A model generated the notes under the pieces. The model searched no databases and was not told the DNA's origin. It saw only the letters and a program-made list of their open reading frames with translations. Positions 39,906 to 48,481 of a stretch of 64,000 nucleotides of DNA are shown here, piece by piece. Source of the stretch: a virus. Position numbers and translations under genes: made by a program. Positions within the stretch are counted from its first letter, which is position 1. Every line of letters begins with the position of its first letter. The DNA lies in the IMG/VR virus record IMGVR_UViG_3300006928_000001, positions 43,824 to 107,823 of that record; one strand, 5' to 3'.

Positions 39906-40580
39906 ATGCTTACGTACTTTCTACTGGTCTTCTTTCTGATCGTGGTCGGTGTACCAGTGGTGAATTTTTTCATCAATTTCATCGACCAAAAGAAGCTCGG
40001 TTTGGTGGTTTTTGGTGCAGTTACCACAGTTGTTGTTGGTTCCATTTTCTACGGTGTTTTTCTTGTAGAACCTGTTGTACCTAAGGTTAGGTACTCGAAA
40101 GACGCCATTCCAGTTCGTCTATGTGGTTCTATGCTAGACCAGATGATGATTTTGGAATCTATTCGTGAAGATACTGTTCCTCAGTGCGAGATTGAGTGGC
40201 TTTACGCTGAAGGTGCCTGCGGTTGTCAGCCCGCGGGCAAGCATGATGTTCCTTACCACTTTGTAGAGTGGGTTGAGAGCCCTACAGACGAAAATAGAGG
40301 CTTTACACCACGAGTTGCTGGATCACAGAAGTGGATTGACGAAGACGGTAAAGAAGTTACCGTTGGTGAGCTTAAGGGTGGTTGTACGCGTAGTACTCAG
40401 AACCTTAAGAGCATGCGACATGAACTCGTTCACATTTGTGGATACCATCACGCAATTGGTAATGCCGTTACAAAAAATGTGCGTGGTCACGTGATGAGTC
40501 GAGACACTGATTCGATTGGGGACGATACACGTGGTCTGGACGTCGACCATGATGCCCTGTACACTCCATTTATCGAGTAG
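39906..40580 (+). CDS. Membrane-anchored metzincin-like zinc protease
   Basis: The 224-residue product has two N-terminal membrane segments (residues 2-23 and 31-54) and a C-terminal domain with HELVHICGYHH at 172-182, the HExxHxxGxxH metzincin signature (His172, Glu173, His176, Gly179, His182), followed by HVMS with Met197 at the place of a Met-turn. Such a set indicates a zinc endopeptidase of the matrixin/astacin type. It lies just before the structural block. It may work in the cell envelope (inference). ATG 39906 is chosen because GGAG lies before it. Confidence 0.75.
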   Translation: MLTYFLLVFFLIVVGVPVVNFFINFIDQKKLGLVVFGAVTTVVVGSIFYGVFLVEPVVPKVRYSKDAIPVRLCGSMLDQMMILESIREDTVPQCEIEWLYAEGACGCQPAGKHDVPYHFVEWVESPTDENRGFTPRVAGSQKWIDEDGKEVTVGELKGGCTRSTQNLKSMRHELVHICGYHHAIGNAVTKNVRGHVMSRDTDSIGDDTRGLDVDHDALYTPFIE

Positions 40581-40589
40581 GAGTCAGTC

Positions 40590-40916
40590 TTGGCCGCGAC
40601 CCCGATTGCTGTTGATGGCACTACCACTAAAATCACGTTGCCATTGAACACTGCTGGTAAGCAGTTGATTCCGATGAAGGGTGCTGATTTTGAGGACAAG
40701 GTCATTTTGTTCCATTGGCCTGTTGCCAGTGAGGACGTTGCCAACGTGGTTTACGTCCTCATGGGCGCCGAAGATGCAGCAGACGACTCTTCTGCTCTTC
40801 TTGCTGTGCCTCTAAGGCCCGATTCCGAATGGAAGGCAGTTTGGCCCATCACGTCTGACGCTAACCTAGTGGTGTATGGCTCTTCTGATTTTGACATTCT
40901 CACCACGGTGCTCTGA
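40590..40916 (+). CDS. Hypothetical protein, likely virion-associated
   Basis: The 108-residue product is beta-rich and low in Lys and Arg, like small virion or decoration proteins. TTG start behind GGAG. Its stop overlaps the ATG of the lectin-like gene (ATGA). Not recognised. Confidence 0.5.
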   Translation: MAATPIAVDGTTTKITLPLNTAGKQLIPMKGADFEDKVILFHWPVASEDVANVVYVLMGAEDAADDSSALLAVPLRPDSEWKAVWPITSDANLVVYGSSDFDILTTVL

Positions 40917-42703
40917 TGCGTAGAGGTTCCAACGTCTGGAACACACTCGCTAGACTGGGTGGAGGCGTCAACCTAGGTCTGTACGCCGTTATTGCGGCAC
41001 TTTCCAGTAGCGGCAGTGGCGGAGCTGCTGTTACGTACGCTGTCGCCGATCAAGGCGGCCAGAGCGCGGGCGACCGCTACGGATCCTGGCCCACGCTCAC
41101 GGTGGGCGCCGACGACATTGTGCTCGACCCCTACACCGGCGAGTATGCGGCGGTCGATGCCGGATACGAGGTCGGCGACGAGGTGGGTGAAGGCCAGGCG
41201 TACGTGGGCGGCGTCGGGAAGGGTGACGGCACCTTCGCCATCTATGGTGAGCCTGCGAGCCAGCGGCGGCAAGGCTTCGACCAGATGGATTTCACCAACA
41301 ATGTTGGCGTGACGCTGGCCGGCGACGCCCATACCTTCATCGGTCGAGCAGCTCTCGGCCCTGGGTCTTCGACAGGAGAGAACCCATTTTTCGGCATCGA
41401 CGCGTCCGACCATCGGTGGGGGATTCAGTTCGTCAGCGCCAACGAGTTGAATGCGCGCCTGTTCGACAACTCCACGGTGCGGGCAACGGCTACGATCACG
41501 AGTGGCTCTGCGTTTGCCGCTGGCGAGACCGTCGTTGTTGCGGGCACGCAGGACAGTGAAGCCACGGCGACGACGCAGCTGATCGCCTGGCAGGACGATG
41601 GAAACGAGATCGACCGAGCGTCCGCGACATGGGGTGGCGGCGTCACCTCGCTTGCTGGCGAGTACCGAATCGGCCGAGGTCGTGGAGGCGGGGACTTCGT
41701 CAACGGCACCGTCCAGGTCTTGGGGGGAGTCGATGGATCGGCGCTCACCTTCGCACAGATGGAAGCGCTAGAACTACTGGTCAACGCGTCCCAGGATGCT
41801 GACGAGTTGACGCTGCTGGCCCCCATCGCGTGGGTCGACGGCGAGATCCGCGGCCTCTACTCCCGCGCGGCCGATGAGATCCTACCCGAGCTGTCCGGCG
41901 CTGGGGATCTGCCCCTCGTCGTGGTGCCCGAGGAGGCCGGGCCGACGTACACGCAGCCGTCCGAGGTGGCGGGGCTCGTCGCCGACTTCGATGCCTACCG
42001 AGGCGCGACCTACTCGGGAACGACGCTGACGGGGTGCCGCGACTTCGGACCGAATCGCTGGGACCTAACACACGCATCCACCGTGGGTCAGCGAACCGTC
42101 GACATGATCGGTCGCAGCGTCTTCCTGCCAGGGACCGGTGGTGGCACCTACCTGGAGCGGGCGATCACCACGACGGTGGAGGATTTCACCCTCATCTGTT
42201 CCATTCCGATCTCGTCGTACAGCTCGACAGGACGGAAGTATTTTTCCTGGAACGTCGCCGCAATCGCCACGTGGGGTCTGGAAATCGGCCAGGCCAGCTC
42301 GACCACGATGTCGGTGCTGGACCACACCGGCGCAGTCGTTGGCTCTCCCATCGTGCACGGGTCTCGGACGTCGGGCAACGGCGCACAGGCCCATGCAGTG
42401 CTCGTCGTGCGTCGGACCGTTGGTGGTAACGTCCTGATCGACGCCTGGTACGACCAGGACACGGGTGCCGGGGTCGTGCGCTCTACGCAGGTGGTCGCGG
42501 CCGACAGCTTCGCCGCGGCGATCGCCGTCACGGGCGTGTCGCTCGGTGGCCGGTACGGCTCCAGCCCGGGCAGCTGGAACGCGTTCAGTGGCGTCCATCG
42601 GGTCACCTGGCACGACAGCGCCCTCGATGATGACGACGTGGTAGCATTGGTGAAGGCCGCTATGGCACGTACCGGAAATGATCCTGACTCCGTGACTATT
42701 TAA
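40916..42703 (+). CDS. Large GC-rich protein with LamG/concanavalin-like domains
   Basis: The 595-residue product has two beta-sandwich regions resembling concanavalin A-like lectin/glucanase (LamG) modules, roughly residues 125-290 and 400-590, joined by a Pro/Glu-rich linker near 340. Such proteins are often receptor-binding or surface decoration proteins. The base composition is far more GC-rich than its neighbours on both sides, and codons mostly end in C or G, which suggests recent acquisition. Function is inferred from the fold pattern only. Confidence 0.55.
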   Translation: MRRGSNVWNTLARLGGGVNLGLYAVIAALSSSGSGGAAVTYAVADQGGQSAGDRYGSWPTLTVGADDIVLDPYTGEYAAVDAGYEVGDEVGEGQAYVGGVGKGDGTFAIYGEPASQRRQGFDQMDFTNNVGVTLAGDAHTFIGRAALGPGSSTGENPFFGIDASDHRWGIQFVSANELNARLFDNSTVRATATITSGSAFAAGETVVVAGTQDSEATATTQLIAWQDDGNEIDRASATWGGGVTSLAGEYRIGRGRGGGDFVNGTVQVLGGVDGSALTFAQMEALELLVNASQDADELTLLAPIAWVDGEIRGLYSRAADEILPELSGAGDLPLVVVPEEAGPTYTQPSEVAGLVADFDAYRGATYSGTTLTGCRDFGPNRWDLTHASTVGQRTVDMIGRSVFLPGTGGGTYLERAITTTVEDFTLICSIPISSYSSTGRKYFSWNVAAIATWGLEIGQASSTTMSVLDHTGAVVGSPIVHGSRTSGNGAQAHAVLVVRRTVGGNVLIDAWYDQDTGAGVVRSTQVVAADSFAAAIAVTGVSLGGRYGSSPGSWNAFSGVHRVTWHDSALDDDDVVALVKAAMARTGNDPDSVTI

Positions 42704-42715
42704 ACGGGACTTAAG

Positions 42716-42943
42716 ATGTTCATTATGTTTACTGCTAACGGCTTTGGTGCTGTTCAACTAGACGGAGCTATTGGTGATCTTTCTTGGGAACCCAACCAAG
42801 ACTTTGATGATGACGACAAGAACGGGCGTAAACCTCGTGGTGACGCTATTCAGTACGGCTCTGATTCTGGCGAGAGTCGTCGTCGGAAGCGTAATCAGCG
42901 GCGTAACAACCGTATGCTTGGGCGAGGAATGGTTCTAGTCTGA
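42716..42943 (+). CDS. Small basic protein
   Basis: The 75-residue product has an acidic centre and a very basic C-terminus (SRRRKRNQRRNNRMLGRG). It directly precedes the 136-residue gene with a one-base overlap. No family is recognised; a role in DNA or capsid contact is possible. Confidence 0.55.
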   Translation: MFIMFTANGFGAVQLDGAIGDLSWEPNQDFDDDDKNGRKPRGDAIQYGSDSGESRRRKRNQRRNNRMLGRGMVLV

Positions 42944-43353
42944 TGGTGTACCGTGCTATTGAAAAGCCTAAGCCTCCTGAGAATCCAAAAGTTCGATTGA
43001 GTAGGTTTAAGCGTGATCATGTTAGAATTATCGAGGTTCTTAGATGGTTGCGCCGCCATAATGGAATGGCACATATCGATACCAACGATTTTTTTAGGCA
43101 CATGGCCTTTCGCGGCATGGTTGACCCATTTGAAGGGATGATTGGAGGCATTGAACGCCCACTCAGCTCTACGAATAAGACTAGAGCGGTGTTCAACAGA
43201 GTCAAGACTCTTATGCTAGATTTGGGTCTAGCAGAAAAAGCCCCATCTAAGAAGGCAGATCGTATCAATCACAAGTTGATCATGACTCATGACGGTGCCG
43301 ATACCCTCAGGGACTGGGAGAACGAAGATGCTAGAGGCATCTACGTGCCATGA
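42943..43353 (+). CDS. Putative winged-helix-like protein
   Basis: The 136-residue basic product has helices RIIEVLRWLRRHNG and RAVFNRVKTLMLDLGLA, a pattern like a winged helix. Its site just before the head genes could fit a small terminase-type or regulatory protein; this is only a guess. A hairpin lies over its stop. Confidence 0.45.
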   Translation: MVYRAIEKPKPPENPKVRLSRFKRDHVRIIEVLRWLRRHNGMAHIDTNDFFRHMAFRGMVDPFEGMIGGIERPLSSTNKTRAVFNRVKTLMLDLGLAEKAPSKKADRINHKLIMTHDGADTLRDWENEDARGIYVP

Positions 43354-43375
43354 AGTTCGAACTGTAGCGAACTTC
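43352..43375 (+). terminator. 8-bp hairpin after the pre-head genes
   Basis: GAAGTTCG-AACTGTAG-CGAACTTC overlaps the stop of the 42943-43353 gene. No U-run follows, so it may be a processing or weak termination site between two gene groups. Confidence 0.4.
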
Positions 43376-43449
43376 GCAGTACCCTTTCGGTATGGACGCA
43401 ACCATCATCAAGAGGTAAACTGTCTAGGTACGAAGTCGGAGCGCTGGTC

Positions 43450-44373
43450 TTGAGTACTGAAGCTGCCACTCAGATTGCCATTCAGATCGCCATGAAGGCA
43501 GACCTACTTAGGTCTGATCTTCGTGAGGGTCTTGTGTGGTTTGTCAACTACGCAGCGCTTGATCCGACTTCCATCAAGGTCGATGACCTGGACCTTCATG
43601 GTGCAGGAATGCTTCCTGAAGACGTCGAAAAGTTCGCTCATCGTTGGCTTGGGTACAGTCGTTCTATCGACATCAATCATGATGGAGTCGGTCGACCTAT
43701 CCATGTTATCGAGTCCTTCTTTAACTCCGAAGATGTTAAGGCTGCATCATGGCCTATCAACTCCCATGCAGTTCGGTTTAACATCTCTCAAAGTCAGGAA
43801 GCCATGGACGGAATGCGTAATGGAACACTCAACAGTGTTTCTCTAGACGCATTGACCTTTAACAAGGTTGTAAGGCTTCCTGCCGCAGAAGCTAAGGCGT
43901 TCGCTCCAAATCAGGAGCCATTCGTCCCGCCCACTACGGTTAAGAAGTGGGCGGAAGAGCTTGCGCAAGATGGATATCCTGGTATTACCGGGGTTAAGCA
44001 AGTTGGTGACGGGATGTTTATTGCACAGCGATCGTGCGGACTTCCCGTTGCTATCACCATAAAGAACGGTGGCCTTGAAGCCAGTGCGGCATCTGGACCT
44101 TGGGCTCACATCGGAATGGCTCTCTGTACGTCTCCTTCTTTGACCAGGAACGCTATTCGACTTCCTGATGGCCCACAAGGTCAGCAGACCACCTTGATTG
44201 ACTCTTCTGTAGTTGACAAGATGCTTGCAGAACAGGGACTTTCCACCCCGGAACAGCGTGTTTCGGCGCTAGAAGCCTATATCGAATCTATCTCTGGCGG
44301 AATTGCTGGAGCTGCAGGCGGCGACCCTGATCCCATTCCTGGACTTCTCGAAGACGGGATGGAGATTACATGA
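43450..44373 (+). CDS. XkdF-like prohead protease
   Basis: The 307-residue product matches the XkdF-type serine protease family: VWFVNYAALDP.. start of the core, DINHDG (74-79), IESFFNS, WPINSHAVRF, then MRNGTLNSVSLDAL, the GxxxGxS-like end of the core. Prohead proteases cut scaffold and capsid proteins during head maturation. TTG start behind GGAG, after the 96-base gap. The end overlaps the start of the next gene (ATGA). It heads the head gene block, but terminase and portal, which normally come before it, are absent. Confidence 0.65.
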   Translation: MSTEAATQIAIQIAMKADLLRSDLREGLVWFVNYAALDPTSIKVDDLDLHGAGMLPEDVEKFAHRWLGYSRSIDINHDGVGRPIHVIESFFNSEDVKAASWPINSHAVRFNISQSQEAMDGMRNGTLNSVSLDALTFNKVVRLPAAEAKAFAPNQEPFVPPTTVKKWAEELAQDGYPGITGVKQVGDGMFIAQRSCGLPVAITIKNGGLEASAASGPWAHIGMALCTSPSLTRNAIRLPDGPQGQQTTLIDSSVVDKMLAEQGLSTPEQRVSALEAYIESISGGIAGAAGGDPDPIPGLLEDGMEIT

Positions 44374-45722
44374 CTACTAGGCGCAAGCTCGAAATCGGTC
44401 CTGATGGGATGGCTGATGTCATGATTCTCACTGAGCCTATTCCTAGGCATCTATCAGTGGTGAATTGGGGTGCTAATAACCGCCCCGCTGAGTCTTGGAA
44501 AAGCGCAGAGATGACAGAAACCTCTAAGAGTACTCTACGAGAATTTCCTGCAGAAGTACTTCGCATGGACGGTTTCAATATGGAACGTGTTCAAGGGTTC
44601 CTTAGCGAGACTCTCGACGCGTTTTCCACAGTCGCTGCAGATATTCTCAGCAAGCCTTTGACTGCTGCTGAACGTTCTGCTCAAATTCGCGCAATTGCAA
44701 GTCAGGCTGGAGCCCGAGTCGCAGCATTCGCTTTTGCGGCTGGTCCAGCTGTTAAGGCTATCGCTAAGACTTACAAGACTGTCGGTCTTAAGCCCCCTGC
44801 ACCTCAGGAAAATTCGACGCTTCAGGCTGAGCTTGATCGTCGTCAATTCATGTCTGCCGTTGAGCAGTACAACGCGTCTATTACTGACGAAGTTCTTTCC
44901 GTCATTCGCGACGCATCCACTCCGTCTTCTGCTACCGAGTCCATTCTGTCACTATTCGGTGATATGGGCAGTCTTTTCTCTAAGTGGGCAGCAGCCCTTC
45001 CTGATGGTGTTGTCGGCGTTAAGCAGACTGCTCCTGAAGAGACTAAGAACGCTGGAGCCCGTCACAGTAAGGGTGATAAGGCTAAGCTGAAGGCGGCGCT
45101 AGACGCCATTTCTGCTCTCCTCGACGGGGACGACGAAAATCAACCGACTTCTACGGAGAATTCCGCCATGAACATCAGCATTAAGGACCTTCAGGCTCTC
45201 GCTGAAGAGAACCCCGTCGGTCTGGTCCACGCGATCAAGACCGCTTTCGAGCAGGCTGCTAAGATGGCTCCTGAAACGACCAAGAAGTTCTCTTGGGGCG
45301 ATACTGGAGTTGAGCAGCACGATCCTTCGGCTATCATCAACGAGCTTATCGGCTTCCAGGGTGGCGAAGCCATTGGTCGTGTCATTGCTGGTGCTGTCGC
45401 TGGTATCGACGTTGGCTCGATGGCAGAGCGTGATAACGTCCAGGTCGCTTCTACTATGCGCTCCGGTATTGTCGCTCACTGCGCAGCCGAGATTAAGGCT
45501 AACCCTAAGGGTGAGCTCGCTGAAGCACTCAAGACGGCTATGGCTGAGGATATCGGCGAGGCTGTTGAGGCTTCCCTCAAGGCTCTGCTTGAAGGCATGA
45601 CGCCTGATGATGGCGGTACTGATTCCGCGCCTGGTGCGTTTGGTCTCGGTGGCCTTCGCCCCGCTCCGACTGAGAAGTCGGAATCTGATCCTTTCAAGGT
45701 TGTGTACCCCGGTCAGGGCTGA
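44370..45722 (+). CDS. Probable head scaffold protein with nested internal start
   Basis: The 450-residue product is mainly helical and acidic, placed between the protease and the major capsid protein, as scaffolds are. The N-terminal 30 residues (PRHLSVVNWGANNRP) resemble the end of protease-type proteins. At 45168, inside the gene, an in-frame ATG (MNISIKDLQALA) follows GGAG by nine bases. The 184-residue product from there would be a compact, helical scaffold, as with lambda C/Nu3. A DGGTDSAPG-type linker is near the end. Confidence 0.55.
   Translation: MTTRRKLEIGPDGMADVMILTEPIPRHLSVVNWGANNRPAESWKSAEMTETSKSTLREFPAEVLRMDGFNMERVQGFLSETLDAFSTVAADILSKPLTAAERSAQIRAIASQAGARVAAFAFAAGPAVKAIAKTYKTVGLKPPAPQENSTLQAELDRRQFMSAVEQYNASITDEVLSVIRDASTPSSATESILSLFGDMGSLFSKWAAALPDGVVGVKQTAPEETKNAGARHSKGDKAKLKAALDAISALLDGDDENQPTSTENSAMNISIKDLQALAEENPVGLVHAIKTAFEQAAKMAPETTKKFSWGDTGVEQHDPSAIINELIGFQGGEAIGRVIAGAVAGIDVGSMAERDNVQVASTMRSGIVAHCAAEIKANPKGELAEALKTAMAEDIGEAVEASLKALLEGMTPDDGGTDSAPGAFGLGGLRPAPTEKSESDPFKVVYPGQG
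45168..45722 (+). CDS. Nested scaffold-like product from internal start
   Basis: In-frame ATG at 45168 (GGAG at 45155-45158) would give a 184-residue, acidic, helical protein: the C-terminal third of the 450-residue gene. In-frame nested scaffold genes are known for tailed phages. The sequence shows a good start site; actual use is inferred. Confidence 0.5.
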   Translation: MNISIKDLQALAEENPVGLVHAIKTAFEQAAKMAPETTKKFSWGDTGVEQHDPSAIINELIGFQGGEAIGRVIAGAVAGIDVGSMAERDNVQVASTMRSGIVAHCAAEIKANPKGELAEALKTAMAEDIGEAVEASLKALLEGMTPDDGGTDSAPGAFGLGGLRPAPTEKSESDPFKVVYPGQG

Positions 45723-45766
45723 TACTTTAACCACGATTCCTTCCTCTTCGATCCAGGAGACTCACG

Positions 45767-47185
45767 ATGGGCGACGCCATCAAGAACCAGGCCCTTGCGG
45801 CCGTTCAGAACCTCATCGGTGGCGGCATGCCGGTTCGCACCGAGAACAACGCGAGCCCTGTGACCCCACAAGGTAGCCAGAATCCCGGGGAAGCTCCTGT
45901 AGCTACTTTCCGCGGTACAGGCTATCTGGGTGTCGACGACGAGCCTGCTGGCTCGGCTTTGAACCCTCAGGCACAGCTCGGACTTTTCAGCAAGATTCGT
46001 AGTGAGAGTCAGTGGCTTCGGTACACGACTTTCCGGCCGGTCGACGCTTCTCAGGGCTTTATTGACCTGTGGGATGATCGTGGCTTTCGGATGAAGCCTA
46101 CTGCGAAGGAAGGCCCGCGTCCGAATATTCCTCTGCACAAGCCCGATGTGTCGCAGACTCAGTTCAGTACGAACACTCTTTCCGGTGCTTTTGGACTTCG
46201 TTTGCCGTCTATTCGTGCAGCAGCCAAGGCTGGTCAGAACGTCAACGCACTCGTTCAGCGTGGTGTGTCTGCGGGGATTGCTAATGTCCTCGCTGATATT
46301 GGTGTGAACGGCAACTCTGGTCTTCCTTCTGATACTGATGAGAACGCTCAGCGTTCTACTTGTGACGGTTGGTATCAGAAGATGCGGGATAACAGCCCGA
46401 ACTATCAGGGTCAGGCGAACGGTTTTGGGTACCACAATGGTCTGTGGGCTGGTATGCTGCATCAGATTGATAAGGCATACCGTAACCATCCTGGTCTTGC
46501 GTGGGGTCTTACCGACACTCTGTCCAGCCGGTGGCTGACTGAGCTCTCTGCTACTGGTTCTAACCCCAGTAACGCTCATCCGAGTATCGTTAACAACCTC
46601 GGTAGCAACCTGCTTAACGCTGTTGGTACCCAGGCGAATCCACTCGGTAAGTTTGGTGTCATCATGCCGCAGCTTGATGACCAGATGTGGAGCTCTGATG
46701 AGGGTTACGACGGTATCGCTCCTACGTCTATCACGGACAATGGTGATGGCACTCTGACGATTAACGTCAACTCGCTTGCTGATAGCGGTACTGACCGCTC
46801 CAGCACTGGTGACGACGGTCAGCGTTACATGGTCATTGGTTGCGCCGATACTGGCGTTGAAGAGATCGTTGAAGTCGATTACTCTGCGCCAAACAACACG
46901 GTGGATACTACCTCTCTGCTTGGTCAGAACACGGCTAGCACGACCGCTAGTGACTACTACATCCGTTGGGCTGATTGTCAGTCTCTCTTCCTTGGGCCCT
47001 GGCAGTACCTTGCTCTGGTCGCTCAGCACGGAATGCGCATCTACACGGTGTTCTACCCGCACGATGAGACCATCGAGGTTATCATCCACGCTGATATTGA
47101 CTACGTCGTTATTGATTACGAGGCGACTAGCCTTGTTGACGACCTCATCTCCCCGCAGTTCGACATTCTCCCCGTCACCGTCTGA
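45767..47185 (+). CDS. Major capsid protein
   Basis: The 472-residue product lies directly after the scaffold and has the composition expected of an HK97-fold capsid protein: an N-terminal arm rich in Gly, Ala and Asn, a long helical middle (RAAAKAGQNVNALVQRG), and a C-terminal beta-rich domain. Residues about 320-400 look like an inserted beta domain (TDNGDGTLTINVNSLADSG). The gene is GC-rich with a narrow codon choice, as for a highly expressed gene. Assignment rests on position, size and composition, not on a sequence match. Confidence 0.65.
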   Translation: MGDAIKNQALAAVQNLIGGGMPVRTENNASPVTPQGSQNPGEAPVATFRGTGYLGVDDEPAGSALNPQAQLGLFSKIRSESQWLRYTTFRPVDASQGFIDLWDDRGFRMKPTAKEGPRPNIPLHKPDVSQTQFSTNTLSGAFGLRLPSIRAAAKAGQNVNALVQRGVSAGIANVLADIGVNGNSGLPSDTDENAQRSTCDGWYQKMRDNSPNYQGQANGFGYHNGLWAGMLHQIDKAYRNHPGLAWGLTDTLSSRWLTELSATGSNPSNAHPSIVNNLGSNLLNAVGTQANPLGKFGVIMPQLDDQMWSSDEGYDGIAPTSITDNGDGTLTINVNSLADSGTDRSSTGDDGQRYMVIGCADTGVEEIVEVDYSAPNNTVDTTSLLGQNTASTTASDYYIRWADCQSLFLGPWQYLALVAQHGMRIYTVFYPHDETIEVIIHADIDYVVIDYEATSLVDDLISPQFDILPVTV

Positions 47186-47232
47186 GGTTAATCGTTCTTG
47201 AGTTCACTGTCATAACTGCCAAAGCTCAACAT

Positions 47233-47262
47233 CCGTTTCATTCTTGTCGTAGAGTGAAACGG
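47233..47262 (+). promoter_or_regulatory. Hairpin over the start of the gene after the capsid gene
   Basis: CCGTTTCA (47233-47240) pairs with TGAAACGG (47255-47262), which contains the GTG start at 47254. It may lower translation of the following gene or protect the capsid mRNA end. Confidence 0.45.
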
Positions 47263-47499
47263 GGTTATACGGTGGTTCTGGAACCAAACAAATACCCAAA
47301 ACATGCTAAAGCGGTTGAAAAGCTGCGAGCTGACTCGGGTAGATGGAAAGAGACAGAAAAGACTGAACTCAAGAAGCCTGAGCCTGAGTCAGAGGCGGAA
47401 CCCACCTCAGAGGTCCTCCTCCCGCATCAAGCTAGGGCGATCGAAGAGATTAGACGAAACCGAGAAAACTTCACTCACTCTACGGAGACGACAAAATGA
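47254..47499 (+). CDS. Small charged protein
   Basis: The 81-residue product is highly charged and has an acidic, Pro-rich centre (ELKKPEPESEAEPTSE). GTG start inside a hairpin arm. It precedes the head decoration gene with ATGA overlap. Not recognised; may be a small head protein. Confidence 0.5.
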   Translation: MKRGYTVVLEPNKYPKHAKAVEKLRADSGRWKETEKTELKKPEPESEAEPTSEVLLPHQARAIEEIRRNRENFTHSTETTK

Positions 47500-48455
47500 G
47501 TCTCGATGTTTACAACGCGTCGATGGTTGCGGGTGGCGAAAGCAGCCTGTCCATGCCCCCGCTTGAGGTTCGCGGCCTGGAGGTTATCCCGGCTGTTGAG
47601 ACCCTTTCCTCTCAGCTGACTGGTGATACCGACTCGGTTCTCACTATCGCATACAAGAAGGGCGCTGTCCGTATGTTCGGATACGTCAAGGAGTTTCAGC
47701 AGACTGAACTGACGCTGATCAGTACTTCTGGTGAAGCTCATATGACTGCTGGCCAGGCACAGTGGTACACCTTGTGTGCAGTTCAGCATCGTAATGCCGG
47801 AGCAATTTCTGTGATTGCTGTTGCCGGTACGATTGCTGCATTCGCTTCTGTCGCGAAGCTCACCTTTGCCGAGATTCTTGCAGCTCTCGGTAAGGGAGAT
47901 GCTGACGCCAACGTGGTGATTCTTGGTGATGCGCGCTTCTACCGCAGTGCTGACACCGTGATGGAAGTTGCTGTTGACGGTGATCGCCGAGGTTGGTTCG
48001 TCGATGAAGCTGATAAGACCATGTTGGGTGTTAAGACGACTGCTGATGTCTCGACTCTCAACGAGGTTTACGGCGGTTTCATGGACTTTCCGGTTGATCT
48101 GACCACTCTGTCCGGTGTTACCCCTGGTAACCTTGCAGTTGATGGTGCTGATCTGCCTAAGTGGCCGTTCGGTGGAACCATTCAGGGTCTTGAGTACATT
48201 GGTACTGTTGACGGCGCTAACTCCGGTGCAGACATCACCCTCAAGGCGCAGATTGATGGTACCGCGGTGACCGATTCCGATCTGAATCTGACGCTGGCCA
48301 ACACGGCTGTTCCGTCTACTGTTGACGGTAGTACTCCTAGTGCTAACGACAGTTGGGCCCCTGGTGATGGGTTTGACATTGAGGTTGACGCTGTTGATAC
48401 GGCGTTCACTGCTGGTTCTGGAATCGTGCGCGTCCATCTTGGCCGCTACGAGTGA
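47496..48455 (+). CDS. Probable capsid decoration or head fibre protein
   Basis: The 319-residue product has an N-terminal helical/Ala-rich region and a C-terminal beta domain (VDGANSGADITLKAQIDGTA, VDAVDTAFTAGSGIVRVHL) like virion beta-sandwich domains. The position right after the capsid gene suits a decoration or fibre protein. No specific family is recognised. Confidence 0.5.
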   Translation: MSLDVYNASMVAGGESSLSMPPLEVRGLEVIPAVETLSSQLTGDTDSVLTIAYKKGAVRMFGYVKEFQQTELTLISTSGEAHMTAGQAQWYTLCAVQHRNAGAISVIAVAGTIAAFASVAKLTFAEILAALGKGDADANVVILGDARFYRSADTVMEVAVDGDRRGWFVDEADKTMLGVKTTADVSTLNEVYGGFMDFPVDLTTLSGVTPGNLAVDGADLPKWPFGGTIQGLEYIGTVDGANSGADITLKAQIDGTAVTDSDLNLTLANTAVPSTVDGSTPSANDSWAPGDGFDIEVDAVDTAFTAGSGIVRVHLGRYE

Positions 48456-48481
48456 TCATCTCCGGCCGGTAGGAGGCCGGT

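Noticed and set aside
42065-42757. Minus-strand frame of 230 residues in the GC-rich gene
   Set aside because: GC-rich sequence gives spurious long frames; the plus-strand gene fits its neighbours.
45713-47089. Long open frame on the minus strand opposite the capsid gene (458 residues)
   Set aside because: It mirrors the capsid gene in the antisense direction, has no ribosome site and results from the strong codon bias of that gene.
47475-48437. Minus-strand frame of 320 residues opposite the decoration protein gene
   Set aside because: Antisense shadow; the plus-strand gene has the operon overlaps and ribosome site.
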